This document shows positions 54,754-63,834 of a stretch of DNA of 64,000 nucleotides, piece after piece. The notes under the pieces were generated by a model. The model had not been told where the DNA came from. It saw nothing but the letters and a program-made list of their open reading frames with translations, and made no database searches. Both the position numbers and the translations under genes were made by a program. This stretch comes from Cutibacterium acnes (lineage in GTDB: Bacteria > Actinomycetota > Actinomycetes > Propionibacteriales > Propionibacteriaceae), in NCBI RefSeq assembly GCF_003030305.1, contig NZ_CP023676.1:682001-746000 (forward strand), written 5' to 3'. Numbering within the stretch: the first letter of the stretch is position 1; every line of letters begins with the position of its first letter.

Positions 54754-55247
54754 TGACCGCTATCGCATCTCCTCTCGACGGCACCCTGATGCCGTTGTCC
54801 GAGGTTCCTGATCCGGTCTTTGCGCAGGGTCTCGTGGGGCCCGGTGTTGCCCTCGAACCCACGGGTGAGGGCGACGTCACTGTAGTGGCTCCGGTGGCAG
54901 GACGCATTGTCAAGCTGCACCCGCACGCTTTCGTCATCCAGGCAGAGGGGTTCGGGGTACTCGTACACCTTGGCATTGACACCGTCCAGCTCGATGGGGA
55001 GGGGTTCACCCTTCATGCTGAGGAGGGTCACGAGGTCGTCGTGGGAGACCCACTCATCACCTGGAATCCGGCCGGGGTCGTTGCGGGTGGCCGCAGTGCG
55101 GTCTGCCCGATCGTCGTCCTCGACGCTTCCAGCGGAAGGATCGGTGACGCCGCTGTTACCGGGGAGCGGATTGCCTGCGGCGATCAATTGTTCCAGTGGT
55201 TGGACGTTCCTGAGCAGGATGCCAATGTCTGTGCCCAGCACGACTGA
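54753..55247 (+). CDS. crr: PTS EIIA, glucose type
   Basis: 164 residues with the EIIA-Glc fold pattern: ASPLDGTLMPLSEVPDPVFAQGLVGPGVA, HPHAF (H58) and the phospho-histidine H72 in GVLVHLGIDTV. It takes phosphate from HPr and donates it to EIIB. In a complete system one EIIA may also control other carriers. The end overlaps the next gene by about 23 bp. Confidence 0.92.
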   Translation: MTAIASPLDGTLMPLSEVPDPVFAQGLVGPGVALEPTGEGDVTVVAPVAGRIVKLHPHAFVIQAEGFGVLVHLGIDTVQLDGEGFTLHAEEGHEVVVGDPLITWNPAGVVAGGRSAVCPIVVLDASSGRIGDAAVTGERIACGDQLFQWLDVPEQDANVCAQHD

Positions 55248-55782
55248 TCGGGCCCGTCGTCACCCTGAGGTAGCGGCTCTGGTAGGGGTTGTCGCCGGAA
55301 TTTTCTCGGCGATCGTCAAGTTTGGGTGGGAAGTGCCTTTCCCACCGCGCACCCCTGAGCGAAACGCAACGAATCCGCCCCAGCAATTGTTGGAGCAGCT
55401 GGGATTCAGCGATCACTTTGCCCACACGCTGGTGTATTTCAACGGCAATGGCTTGCCGGTTATGAGCTTCATCATTCACTTCGGATTTGCCATCTTCTTC
55501 GGCGTCGCGTATTGCGTTGGCGCTGAACGGTTCCCGAAAATCACACTATGGCAGGGCGTTGCGTTTGGTGTCGTCGTCTACGTCGTCTTTCACGTCATCG
55601 TGATGCCGGGATTGGGTACCGTTCCGGCGCCGTGGCACCAGCCGTGGCAGGAACATCTCAGTGAGTTGTTGGGTCACATCGTCTGGATGTGGAGCATCGA
55701 GGTCGTGCGCCGTGACCTGCGTAGCCGCATCACTGGCGAGCCCGATCCGTGGGTTGAGCCATCGATGACAGCAGGACGATAA
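55225..55782 (+). CDS. YagU-family (DUF1440) membrane protein
   Basis: 185 residues with about four membrane segments; the WEVPFPPRTPERNATNPPQQLLEQLG segment and the HxxxW-rich GHIVWMWSIEVVRRDL end are DUF1440 features. YagU of E. coli is linked to acid tolerance, but the role here is open. ATG 55225 lies inside the end of the EIIA gene. Its own end overlaps the opposing GT87 gene by 53 bp. Confidence 0.85.
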   Translation: MSVPSTTDRARRHPEVAALVGVVAGIFSAIVKFGWEVPFPPRTPERNATNPPQQLLEQLGFSDHFAHTLVYFNGNGLPVMSFIIHFGFAIFFGVAYCVGAERFPKITLWQGVAFGVVVYVVFHVIVMPGLGTVPAPWHQPWQEHLSELLGHIVWMWSIEVVRRDLRSRITGEPDPWVEPSMTAGR

Positions 55783-56899
55783 GGGTAGCGACGCCGACGA
55801 ATTCGTAGGCGTCGGTCAGGATCTTCTGCCACCATGCTGCGGTGAGTTCTCGGTTACGACCGGCAGGAAACCACCAGACCATCCATGTCAGTGTGGCTAA
55901 AGCCCAAATGAGGGCTAGAACCTGCTGGCAACGACGACGGTCGGCTAGTCCGGCGACGATGATTAAGGACCCCCATACCCAGTGGTGCGACCATGACACG
56001 GGACTCACCAAGCATCCGCACAGCCCGGCGCATAACAGGGACCACACCTGGTCAGCCCCACTTTCTTGCCACAACCGCCGAGATGCAATACCGGCAAGTG
56101 CGCAGCACAGCGCGACTAGAACTAGCCACACGAGTGTGAGGTTGCCATGGCCTAGGCGCAGCAACATGCCCGAAAGTGATTGATTGCCCGCCCAGGTGAG
56201 CCCACCCAGACGGTTCGGCGTGAGCATGTAGTGGGTCCAGTACTCCCAAGATGCTGTGGGCATCACCGCGAGCCCGATGGCGATCGTGACTAGACCAGCC
56301 GCGGCGGCTCGAAGCGCTGCCTTGAATTGACCCGTGACGAGATACCAGAGGGCGAAGATGCCCGGAGTGAGCTTGAATCCGGTGGCCACTCCGACCCCCA
56401 CCCCGCGCCACCTCCGAGGCAGCAGGAATACGTCAATAACGACGAGGGCGGCTAATTGCAGGTTAACCTGTCCATAAACAAAAGTTTTCCCAATGGGTTC
56501 GCTAAAGTTCAAGACTGCGACGAAGATGGCCGTCAGCAATGGCTGAGGCTTGTGCCCGCAACGGCGCCAGATGAGATCAATCATGATGGCAAGAGCGATT
56601 GCACTGACACCATAGTGGAGGATCGTTACCGGCAGAGACGGAATCAGAGCTAATGGGGTGAGGGCGATCGCCGCGAAGGGTGGGTAGGTAAACCCCAGAC
56701 CACTGACCGATGACGCAGTGTATAGCGCTTTCGGATCATTCAACATAGCGCGTACGCAGTCGCGGTATATCTTTAGGTCGGTTGGGCGCGGCATGGCCAA
56801 CGTCCACGTCACCGTCGTCATGATGACCGCGATTGCTGGCCAGAAGAGGGATGAGGCCGGTCGCTTCCCGGAGATGGGGCTATCGTCTTGAAGGGTCAC
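55730..56899 (-). CDS. GT87/DUF2029 polyprenol-linked mannosyltransferase-like protein
   Basis: 389 residues, about ten membrane segments. The RPTDLKIYRDCVRAM loop, FTYPPFAAIALTPLAL, KTFVYGQVNLQLAALVVID and GNQSLSGMLLRLG motifs mark the DUF2029/GT87 family, whose mycobacterial members use polyprenyl-phosphomannose outside the membrane. GTG 56899 overlaps the ABC-F stop (GTGA), and GGAGGA lies before it. Confidence 0.87.
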   Translation of the reverse strand: MTLQDDSPISGKRPASSLFWPAIAVIMTTVTWTLAMPRPTDLKIYRDCVRAMLNDPKALYTASSVSGLGFTYPPFAAIALTPLALIPSLPVTILHYGVSAIALAIMIDLIWRRCGHKPQPLLTAIFVAVLNFSEPIGKTFVYGQVNLQLAALVVIDVFLLPRRWRGVGVGVATGFKLTPGIFALWYLVTGQFKAALRAAAAGLVTIAIGLAVMPTASWEYWTHYMLTPNRLGGLTWAGNQSLSGMLLRLGHGNLTLVWLVLVALCCALAGIASRRLWQESGADQVWSLLCAGLCGCLVSPVSWSHHWVWGSLIIVAGLADRRRCQQVLALIWALATLTWMVWWFPAGRNRELTAAWWQKILTDAYEFVGVATLIVLLSSMAQPTDRARQ

Positions 56900-58701
56900 T
56901 GATCCTCCACAATGTCGGCGGTCTCGAGCCACTGTTCCTCAAGGGAAGTCATCGGCGCGTCGAGTTCGTTGGCCTTCGTCTGGAGATGTACCAAGGCTTG
57001 GTAGTCGTCGGCTTTGGTGGCCATTTCCTCATGCAGGGCAGCCAGCTCATCGCGGACCTTTCCCATCTGACGATCGAGCCTGTCCATGTCCTTGCGGGCC
57101 TGGCGTAGCTCGGCGGCGCTTATCTTTGGCTCGTCGGCCCGGGACGTACTGCCTACCCGGCTTGATTTCGAGGGGCCGGTTTTACGGTCGCGGCGGTGCT
57201 CTAGATATTGGGAAATCCCCCCGGGCAGGAGCGCTACCGTGCCATCTCCCATGAGAGCCCAAACTACGTCGCAGACCCGTTCCAGGAACCATCTGTCATG
57301 GGAAACGACGATCAGTGTGCCGGGCCAGGAATCGAGGTAGTCCTCGAGTAGGCGCAGGGTGTCAATGTCGAGGTCGTTGGTCGGCTCGTCGAGGAGGAGC
57401 ACATTGGGTTCGTCCATGAGGAGGCGCAGCAGTTGAAGACGACGCCGCTCGCCACCTGAAAGATCGCCGATACGGGTAACGAGTTTCTGCCCGGTAAACC
57501 CGAATCCTTCGAGGAGATCAGTGGCGGAGGCATCACGGCCGGTGGCTAGTTTCGTTCTCGCTTTGACGTCGTTGACGGATTCTAGGACGGTCATTGTTGA
57601 GTCGAGGTCATCAACTTCCTGACGCAGGTGGGCCAGTCGCAGGGTCTTTCCCTGTTTGACCCGGCCTGAGTCGGGCTTACGAGAGCCGTCAAAGAGGTTG
57701 AGCAAGGTGGTCTTACCAGCTCCATTGACGCCGACCAGGCCGATCCGGTCGCCCGGGCCGATCGAGCAGGTCACTTTGTCAAGCAGGGTGCGCTCGCCAA
57801 GCTCGTCGGAGGACACGGTGACGGTGACATCGTTGAGGTCCAGCACATCTTTACCCAGCCGTGTCGCGGAAAAGCGTGCTAGCTGTAGCTTGTCGCGGGG
57901 CTCGGGGACATCGGCGATGAGGGCGTTGGCCGCCTCGACTCGGTAACGCGGTTTGGAGCTACGGGCAGGGGCTCCCCGTCGCAACCACGCCAATTCTTTA
58001 CGCGCCAGATTTTGACGCTTGGCCTCGTTGCTGGCGGCGATGCGCGCTCGTTCTACCCGGGCTAAGGTGTAGGCCGAGTATCCGCCCTGATAAGCCTCGA
58101 CGGTGGCGTCGTGGACCTCCCAGATGTCAGTGCAGATCTCGTCAAGAAACCAACGGTCGTGTGAGACGACGAGCATTGCCACGCCGCGCTCCTGTAGGTG
58201 GCGCAGGTGGCCGGCCAACCAGGCCACCGCCTCGACGTCGAGGTGGTTGGTGGGCTCGTCAAGAACAAGTAAGTCGTGGTCTCCGAGCATGATTGAAACC
58301 AGCGCAGCCCGCCGTCGTTCCCCACCGGAAAGATCGGCCATAGCGCGGTCGAGGTCAATATCGGAAAGCATGTCCTCGACGATGGGACGAGCCTCGCGGT
58401 TAGCTGCCCAAACGTGGTCGGGTTGGCCTCCGACGACGAGGTCGCGGACGGTCTGATCCCTGCGGGTTTCAGCTTGGGCGAGCACTCCTATGGAAATGCC
58501 ATTAGTACGCGTCACTGTCCCGGAGTCGGGTTCTAGGGAACCAGTGAGGAGGGCTAAGAGGGTAGATTTGCCGTCCCCGTTGCGGCCCACGACGCCGATG
58601 ACGTCCCCGGTTGATAGCCCCAGAGACACCTCTGAGAGGACCGTTCGGGTGCCCCAGGACTTTGAGATGCGATCGGCGTTGACGATATTTGTGCCGGCCA
58701 A
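56896..58701 (-). CDS. ABC-F family ATPase (Uup/Ettr-like)
   Basis: 601 residues with two ABC domains and no membrane segment. Walker A motifs are GRNGDGKST and GVNGAGKTT; each domain has LSGGERRR and LDEPTN-LD. A helical linker with an Arg/Lys-rich ELAWLRRGAPARSSKPRYRVE lies between, and a C-terminal coiled coil (AELRQARKDMDRLDRQ) follows. ABC-F proteins act at the ribosome in translation or drug protection. The family type resembles Uup; a resistance role is not shown. Confidence 0.93.
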   Translation of the reverse strand: MAGTNIVNADRISKSWGTRTVLSEVSLGLSTGDVIGVVGRNGDGKSTLLALLTGSLEPDSGTVTRTNGISIGVLAQAETRRDQTVRDLVVGGQPDHVWAANREARPIVEDMLSDIDLDRAMADLSGGERRRAALVSIMLGDHDLLVLDEPTNHLDVEAVAWLAGHLRHLQERGVAMLVVSHDRWFLDEICTDIWEVHDATVEAYQGGYSAYTLARVERARIAASNEAKRQNLARKELAWLRRGAPARSSKPRYRVEAANALIADVPEPRDKLQLARFSATRLGKDVLDLNDVTVTVSSDELGERTLLDKVTCSIGPGDRIGLVGVNGAGKTTLLNLFDGSRKPDSGRVKQGKTLRLAHLRQEVDDLDSTMTVLESVNDVKARTKLATGRDASATDLLEGFGFTGQKLVTRIGDLSGGERRRLQLLRLLMDEPNVLLLDEPTNDLDIDTLRLLEDYLDSWPGTLIVVSHDRWFLERVCDVVWALMGDGTVALLPGGISQYLEHRRDRKTGPSKSSRVGSTSRADEPKISAAELRQARKDMDRLDRQMGKVRDELAALHEEMATKADDYQALVHLQTKANELDAPMTSLEEQWLETADIVEDQ

Positions 58702-58708
58702 CGGAGGC

Positions 58709-59479
58709 TCAGCGTCCTCGCATGGCGGCGCGAGCGCCCTTCATAGAACTTGGCATTGGGCCCTTAGGAAGCGGCACTTTGGGGCGCATGGCGTCAAGGG
58801 CCTTGAGACGATTGACGACCTCGTCCACCTGACTCGTGCTGAGGGTCTTGGGCAGTTTCTTAATGTGCTTGTCGAGGTCTTCTAGCGGTACCTGGCCTTT
58901 GCCGTCGCCCATGATGATCGACGTCACCGGAGTGCCGTAGGCGACCTGCTCGTGGCGCTTGGTTTCGGTGGCCAGCAGGTTACGCAGGCCGTTACCGTGC
59001 CCCTCGCCGATGAGGACAATTCCGCCCGGACCGACAGCGCGGTGAACGACATCCTGCTGCCGGGTAAACGCGATCGCGGGGGTGGAGGTCCACTTCTTCT
59101 TGTCGAGCAGAGACAGGGCAACCTCGGCTGACCCGGTCTGGCCCTTGAACCGGGCATACATGGAACGCTTAGCGCGCCACTGGAAGACCCACATAGCGGC
59201 AGCGGCACCAGCAAAGATGCCAACGATGAGCCATGCCCACCACAGATCGGTGAGGATAAGACCGAGGACGGTGAACACCACGACGCCTGCTACAAAGGAG
59301 CCAATGACCCACCAGAGGAGCTGAGGATCAACCTGGCGGGTTAGCTTGAACGTCTCGACAAGCTGCTTTCCGGTGCCCCAGTCCTTGGGGTTGTCGGAGT
59401 GCTTGCGGCGCTCCTTCTCAGCCTTCGCCTGGGCTTTCTGCTTCGCGGCGAGTTCCTTGGCTGCCTGGCTCTTGGGCAT
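58709..59479 (-). CDS. DUF4191 membrane protein
   Basis: 256 residues: a Lys/Ala-rich charged N-terminus, two membrane segments (about residues 55-95) and a cytoplasmic domain with GPGGIVLIGEGHGNGLRNLL. This fits DUF4191, an actinobacterial family of unknown function often found near lipA/glnA. It precedes the ABC-F gene by 7 bp. Confidence 0.88.
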   Translation of the reverse strand: MPKSQAAKELAAKQKAQAKAEKERRKHSDNPKDWGTGKQLVETFKLTRQVDPQLLWWVIGSFVAGVVVFTVLGLILTDLWWAWLIVGIFAGAAAAMWVFQWRAKRSMYARFKGQTGSAEVALSLLDKKKWTSTPAIAFTRQQDVVHRAVGPGGIVLIGEGHGNGLRNLLATETKRHEQVAYGTPVTSIIMGDGKGQVPLEDLDKHIKKLPKTLSTSQVDEVVNRLKALDAMRPKVPLPKGPMPSSMKGARAAMRGR

Positions 59480-59680
59480 GGTGCGCGGCTCCTCGGGGTC
59501 GATGGACGTGTGCGGGACAAATTCCTGAGGCGCAGGTCGCCCCGTGACTAGTGAATTCTACCGCCGGACCATTCCCGTCGTCTCGTCGCAGGTGAGGCAA
59601 GGAAGGACTGGAGTCCAAAAACGACACGGGGCCTTCATGCCGGTAGAGCATGGCCGATGCTGGTGCCCATCGATATGGTG
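59480..59680. other. Short intergenic region between DUF4191 and sialidase genes
   Basis: About 200 bp with the DUF4191 promoter region and the sialidase 3' end. A weak hairpin-like stretch around 59620-59680 is visible but no clear terminator. Confidence 0.4.
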
Positions 59681-61372
59681 TCAGGACGCCAGTTCCTGCA
59701 GGTACATACGTTGGAGCCCGTCCGCCCACGAGTCCGTAGGTGACGATTCGAAGAGCACGAGAACACGTCCGTCAGACAACTGGGCGATCGAGGAATAGGC
59801 GAAGAGGGTCTGTGGGCTCGTGATGTCGGCGTGACTCACCCATTCAAGTTCGGAGCGCGGTCCGAACGTTCTCGAGGATCGATGGACAACTGCCACATGG
59901 GCAATGCCATGTCGACGCCTGCGATCATCTGCTGAGACGACAATGAGCGCAGGGAGCTGTTCCCCGGTCGTAGGTGATGCGATGGTTTGCTTCAGCATGA
60001 GCGCGGAGACTTGGCATGCGACGCCTTGGTCGTCGTCGCCGAACGCGGAAGTCAGCGTACTCCAGGAATGGCCGCCATCCACGCTCTCGGCGGTCAGCAC
60101 CTTCCCACCGGAAGAAGCGGAATGTCGGTTGAAGCTGCGCAATACGCCGGGTAGAACCTCTGTGATCGCGCTTTCGTGGAGGTCGATAGTGGCTGGCATC
60201 GGGGTTCCCCGCTGCCACGTTTCCCCACCATCGTCGGTGTATACAGTGGTGCACGAAATTCCTGCAGGTAGCATCATGTAAGTCGGAACGACGATGCGTC
60301 CGGCATGTTCCCCTGCGCGGATTTGAATGGACCGACCTGGTGCGACGAGCGTGTATCGAGAATCTACGGGTCTGAACTGCCGTGTCACCAGTTTTCCCAT
60401 GTTCCAAGTTCGGCCATCGTCATATGAGTAGATCTCCACGATGTGATTGGTGTTGAAGACCTGAAGGATCGAGTCCTTGTAGAAGACGCGCATCGGAGTG
60501 ATGCGAGCTGAACCGTGCTGGAACACGTACAGAGGAATTCCTGCTTCGAAGAGGTTGAAACCGTCGTCCAAGGAGTATCTTGATCGTCGTCCTAGAGCGA
60601 GATTTGAGTCATCGACTCCGGCGGTGGTGTACGGGCGAGGTATACCGATTAATTCATAAATCTGAATGCGACCGTGCTTGTCGCGGGGGCCGTCGAGGTC
60701 AGCTACGAGGTCGAATTGGGAACGGTCGATGTTCAGATTGATATTTCCCCTCAATCCGTCGGCGTCCCCTGTGACGTTGTGCGTCGAGAGCAGGAGCATG
60801 TCACGTCCGGCAACGGTGGCGAAGCCATCTCCCAGGGGGAACTTTCGCGGGCGCCCACCGTTGACGGAGCCATCTGGGGAGACGTTGAGGTGTTCGAATA
60901 CTCCGCCGTTCCAGGCCCAGAGATCAATGACGATCATCAGTCGATGTCGAACTGAATCCTCGATGATGGCGCCGTCGATGACGGAGGATGATGCGGGGGC
61001 GTACCCATACTTGTTCGAATAATCTCGCATCTCCAATGGTTTTATCAGTGACGGGGCTTCCCAACCGTCGGAGATTGAGTAACGGGATGCATTGGGTTTT
61101 CTGCGAATCAGGGCATCGATATTGTCGGCGGAGTCGCCTGTTGTCGCGCGATTTGCATCGCAGCCTATGACCAATGTGTCATTGGCCGTAGACACCATGA
61201 ACGGTATGCGGAAAAAATGTGATGGCGAATTCTCTCTGTTGAACACCTCGAGTACGTCTGCCTCTTGTGTCGCAAGTGCAGGAGAGTGTTCAGAGAACTG
61301 CCCTGTCACACTCAAGAATAAGGCTGCCCCGCCAGAGATTAATGCGGATCGGCGTGAAATCCGTTGGTGCAT
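59681..61372 (-). CDS. Exported sialidase (GH33), Tat-type signal
   Basis: 563 residues. The N-terminus RISRRSALISGGAALFLSVTGQ has a twin-arginine pattern and a hydrophobic segment, so Tat export is likely; tatB is in this window. Sialidase features are FFRIP (RIP motif) near residue 53 and Asp-boxes SYDDGRTW, YTDDGGETW and SVDGGHSW. It releases terminal sialic acid from host glycans. It lies 74 bp downstream of a second sialidase gene on the same strand. Confidence 0.9.
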   Translation of the reverse strand: MHQRISRRSALISGGAALFLSVTGQFSEHSPALATQEADVLEVFNRENSPSHFFRIPFMVSTANDTLVIGCDANRATTGDSADNIDALIRRKPNASRYSISDGWEAPSLIKPLEMRDYSNKYGYAPASSSVIDGAIIEDSVRHRLMIVIDLWAWNGGVFEHLNVSPDGSVNGGRPRKFPLGDGFATVAGRDMLLLSTHNVTGDADGLRGNINLNIDRSQFDLVADLDGPRDKHGRIQIYELIGIPRPYTTAGVDDSNLALGRRSRYSLDDGFNLFEAGIPLYVFQHGSARITPMRVFYKDSILQVFNTNHIVEIYSYDDGRTWNMGKLVTRQFRPVDSRYTLVAPGRSIQIRAGEHAGRIVVPTYMMLPAGISCTTVYTDDGGETWQRGTPMPATIDLHESAITEVLPGVLRSFNRHSASSGGKVLTAESVDGGHSWSTLTSAFGDDDQGVACQVSALMLKQTIASPTTGEQLPALIVVSADDRRRRHGIAHVAVVHRSSRTFGPRSELEWVSHADITSPQTLFAYSSIAQLSDGRVLVLFESSPTDSWADGLQRMYLQELAS

Positions 61373-61446
61373 GCTGAATCCCTAAACGTTAAGTCTTCCG
61401 TAGCGTGATTACATTGAATGGGCGATATCTGGTGTTGCTGTGTGAA

Positions 61447-63762
61447 TCACTCCAGCGTGCTGCGCGAAGTGGTAAGCCATGACAACGGGACCTCTGTCAG
61501 GAACAAGCCTTGCCACTCCCGTTCCCACAATACGAGCAGGGTCTGTTCGTCTTGCTGAGTCATGCATTGGTACACATGATGGCGAGGGTTGAGCACGCGG
61601 TTGTGCGGCCAGGTCTTGCCTCCGTCGAAACTTTGACGCAGCACACCACAACCCCGGAACGGGAGCATCATCGACGCATTGGCAAAGACCACCGATTCGG
61701 TTCCAAGCTCATCCCGGACAGAAATGGCATTGGGCTGGGAGAAGATTTCGGTCAGTTGCTCGACGAACGTCACCTCGCCCCATGTTTCGCCGCCGTCGAC
61801 GCTGGCCGCGTGCGCCACCCGTCCGGAGGGATGTTGGTTGCGCATGAAGGAGTGCACGACCCCGTCAGGGGTTTCTACTAACGCTGACTCATGGGTCGAG
61901 CCGCGATCATCGTTGAGATTTCGAGAACTGACGATCTTTCCGAAAAGTTCGCGCTCGTCATTCGGTGACTTACCGAGGTTCCATGTCTGGCCCCCGTCAT
62001 CGCTGTACACCGCGGCACATGAAAAGGTTTTTCCCTCCTCGTGGTTGTAGTAGACCGGTGCCAGGAGTCGGCCTCGGTGCGTCCCGTGTTCCAACTGAAT
62101 TCCGTTGCCCGGTGACGTACCGAGGAACCGCATCCAAGGCTGCTTGAGAGCCGGGTTCAGGTTGATAGGTCGTGACCATGTCCGTCCGTCGTCATCACTG
62201 TGGATGAGGATGAGGTTGCAGGTCCGTAGGGTCAGCAGGGACTCGTGGGGGTCCACTCCGGTGGCCAAGTGGATATTGCCGGCGGGGGCACCGGCTGCGA
62301 AGACGTTTCCGGTTTCGTCAACGGTGTAGTCCGTGGGTTCCCCCGACTCGGTTGTTACGATGCCTTCTGCATCGATGACGTAGGCGGTTGCATCGCGATC
62401 GAACAGAAGCTGCCGACCTTGCTCATCGAAGCCCGACCCTGGTTCGGCGTTAGGCTGCCCCACGCCACCCGGGAACTGGTCGATCAAGCAGAACACGCGC
62501 CCCGAGTTGTGGTCTTGGAACAGAACTGAGTCGATAACCGATGCTCCGAGGGCGCCCTCGCCGGGATACTCGAGGACTATCTGGGCCTCGTCCCACCGAC
62601 GACCGTCTTCGCTGCGACGGATGACGAAATTGATGTCGTTGGGGCTGTCGTTGGCAATGCTGACACGTTGGTCTGCCCCGGCGATGAAGCTTCCGGAATC
62701 AAGTCTGATGAGCGATGGGATCCGGTAACTTTTCGAGCCCAGATATCCCGTGTCGAAGAGAGCTTGGGTACGTAGAGGAGCCACGTTGGCTAGGCGTTTG
62801 ACTTGGGCGTCGGTTAGCGCACTGCTGAAGATGGACGCCGTCTGCGCTTCCCCGAATAGCCGTGCTCCTTCGAGGTCCTTCCCGACGGTCACCCTTTCCA
62901 CCTTGCCAAGATCGGCAAAGAATGCCTCACCAGGCTCGTGAGCCACGAGGAAACCGTCAACATAGAGATCAATGGCACCCCGGCCACTGATTGCTACCAG
63001 GTCATGCCAGTTTCCGTCGTCCCACTTGCCTGGAGCGCGCACGTGGGCGATGGGTTCATCGTCCACTTCCACGTGCAGGAGCAGGTCGCCGTTGACGATC
63101 TCGAAGGACAGTTCACCGGCGCTCCCTTGGGCTGCGAGGACGGTTCCACCCTGGCCTTTGCCACGAAGGCGGGTCCTTGCTCGGAGCGCGCCATGAGCGA
63201 GTTCTCCGATACGGCGTGCGTCGCGGGCCGACAGCTCAGAACCAGCGAACTCGACGAACGGTGTTGCCGTCGGCGCCTTGGCCGCCATAGCTTGCAAGGA
63301 CAGGGCTGAGTTCCACATCTTGAATCGCCGTACGTCGAGGACGCCCGACGGATTGATGACAATATTGGTTGCTCCCAGATCCTGGCACCATACCCGCAAT
63401 GTGGCGGAGAATGTTTCGTAACCGTCTGCAAACAAATGCGTCCCAGTTTCATCGGCGGTGAGTCCGACGGAGTGAATCGTGCCATCTGCCATGCCCAGCG
63501 CATCCTCGGCGTCGAGACTGCGAGATTCTCCGTTCAGATCTATACGGCCAAGCAAGCGGTCTTCATCCACATCGACTGATAACCGTCCGTTCTTTCCGAC
63601 AAGCTCGAACAGGCATCCGGAGGACGTCGCGCTGAATTCCACGAGAAGTGAGCCGTCCTCGCCGTCGATTCGTTGCACGTCCATGCCCTTTCGGGCCGGC
63701 AGCAAGGCGCTCCCAGTAAGGTCAATCGCCAATTCCTCGGTATAAGTATCAGTAATAGTCAT
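61447..63762 (-). CDS. nanH: Sialidase (GH33) with N-terminal lectin-like domain, no signal peptide
   Basis: 771 residues. About residues 1-320 are beta-rich with an LVEFSATSSGCLFEL ... DGYETFSATLRVW pattern, compatible with concanavalin/LamG-like lectin domains; a second such region follows near 170. The catalytic domain begins at SYRIPSLIRLDSG (RIP motif, about residue 345) and has Asp-boxes HSDDDGRTW, YSDDGGQTW, SVDGGETW and SFDGGKTW. No signal peptide or Tat motif is visible at MTITDTYTEEL, although the substrate is extracellular. A GAGGAGA site precedes the ATG, so the start is good. Confidence 0.9.
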   Translation of the reverse strand: MTITDTYTEELAIDLTGSALLPARKGMDVQRIDGEDGSLLVEFSATSSGCLFELVGKNGRLSVDVDEDRLLGRIDLNGESRSLDAEDALGMADGTIHSVGLTADETGTHLFADGYETFSATLRVWCQDLGATNIVINPSGVLDVRRFKMWNSALSLQAMAAKAPTATPFVEFAGSELSARDARRIGELAHGALRARTRLRGKGQGGTVLAAQGSAGELSFEIVNGDLLLHVEVDDEPIAHVRAPGKWDDGNWHDLVAISGRGAIDLYVDGFLVAHEPGEAFFADLGKVERVTVGKDLEGARLFGEAQTASIFSSALTDAQVKRLANVAPLRTQALFDTGYLGSKSYRIPSLIRLDSGSFIAGADQRVSIANDSPNDINFVIRRSEDGRRWDEAQIVLEYPGEGALGASVIDSVLFQDHNSGRVFCLIDQFPGGVGQPNAEPGSGFDEQGRQLLFDRDATAYVIDAEGIVTTESGEPTDYTVDETGNVFAAGAPAGNIHLATGVDPHESLLTLRTCNLILIHSDDDGRTWSRPINLNPALKQPWMRFLGTSPGNGIQLEHGTHRGRLLAPVYYNHEEGKTFSCAAVYSDDGGQTWNLGKSPNDERELFGKIVSSRNLNDDRGSTHESALVETPDGVVHSFMRNQHPSGRVAHAASVDGGETWGEVTFVEQLTEIFSQPNAISVRDELGTESVVFANASMMLPFRGCGVLRQSFDGGKTWPHNRVLNPRHHVYQCMTQQDEQTLLVLWEREWQGLFLTEVPLSWLTTSRSTLE

Positions 63763-63834
63763 GATTGACGTCTCCTCGTGGCTTCCCTGACTCGTTCTGG
63801 CTGGAGAATATGAATATGTGTTCTGGCTGCCGAT

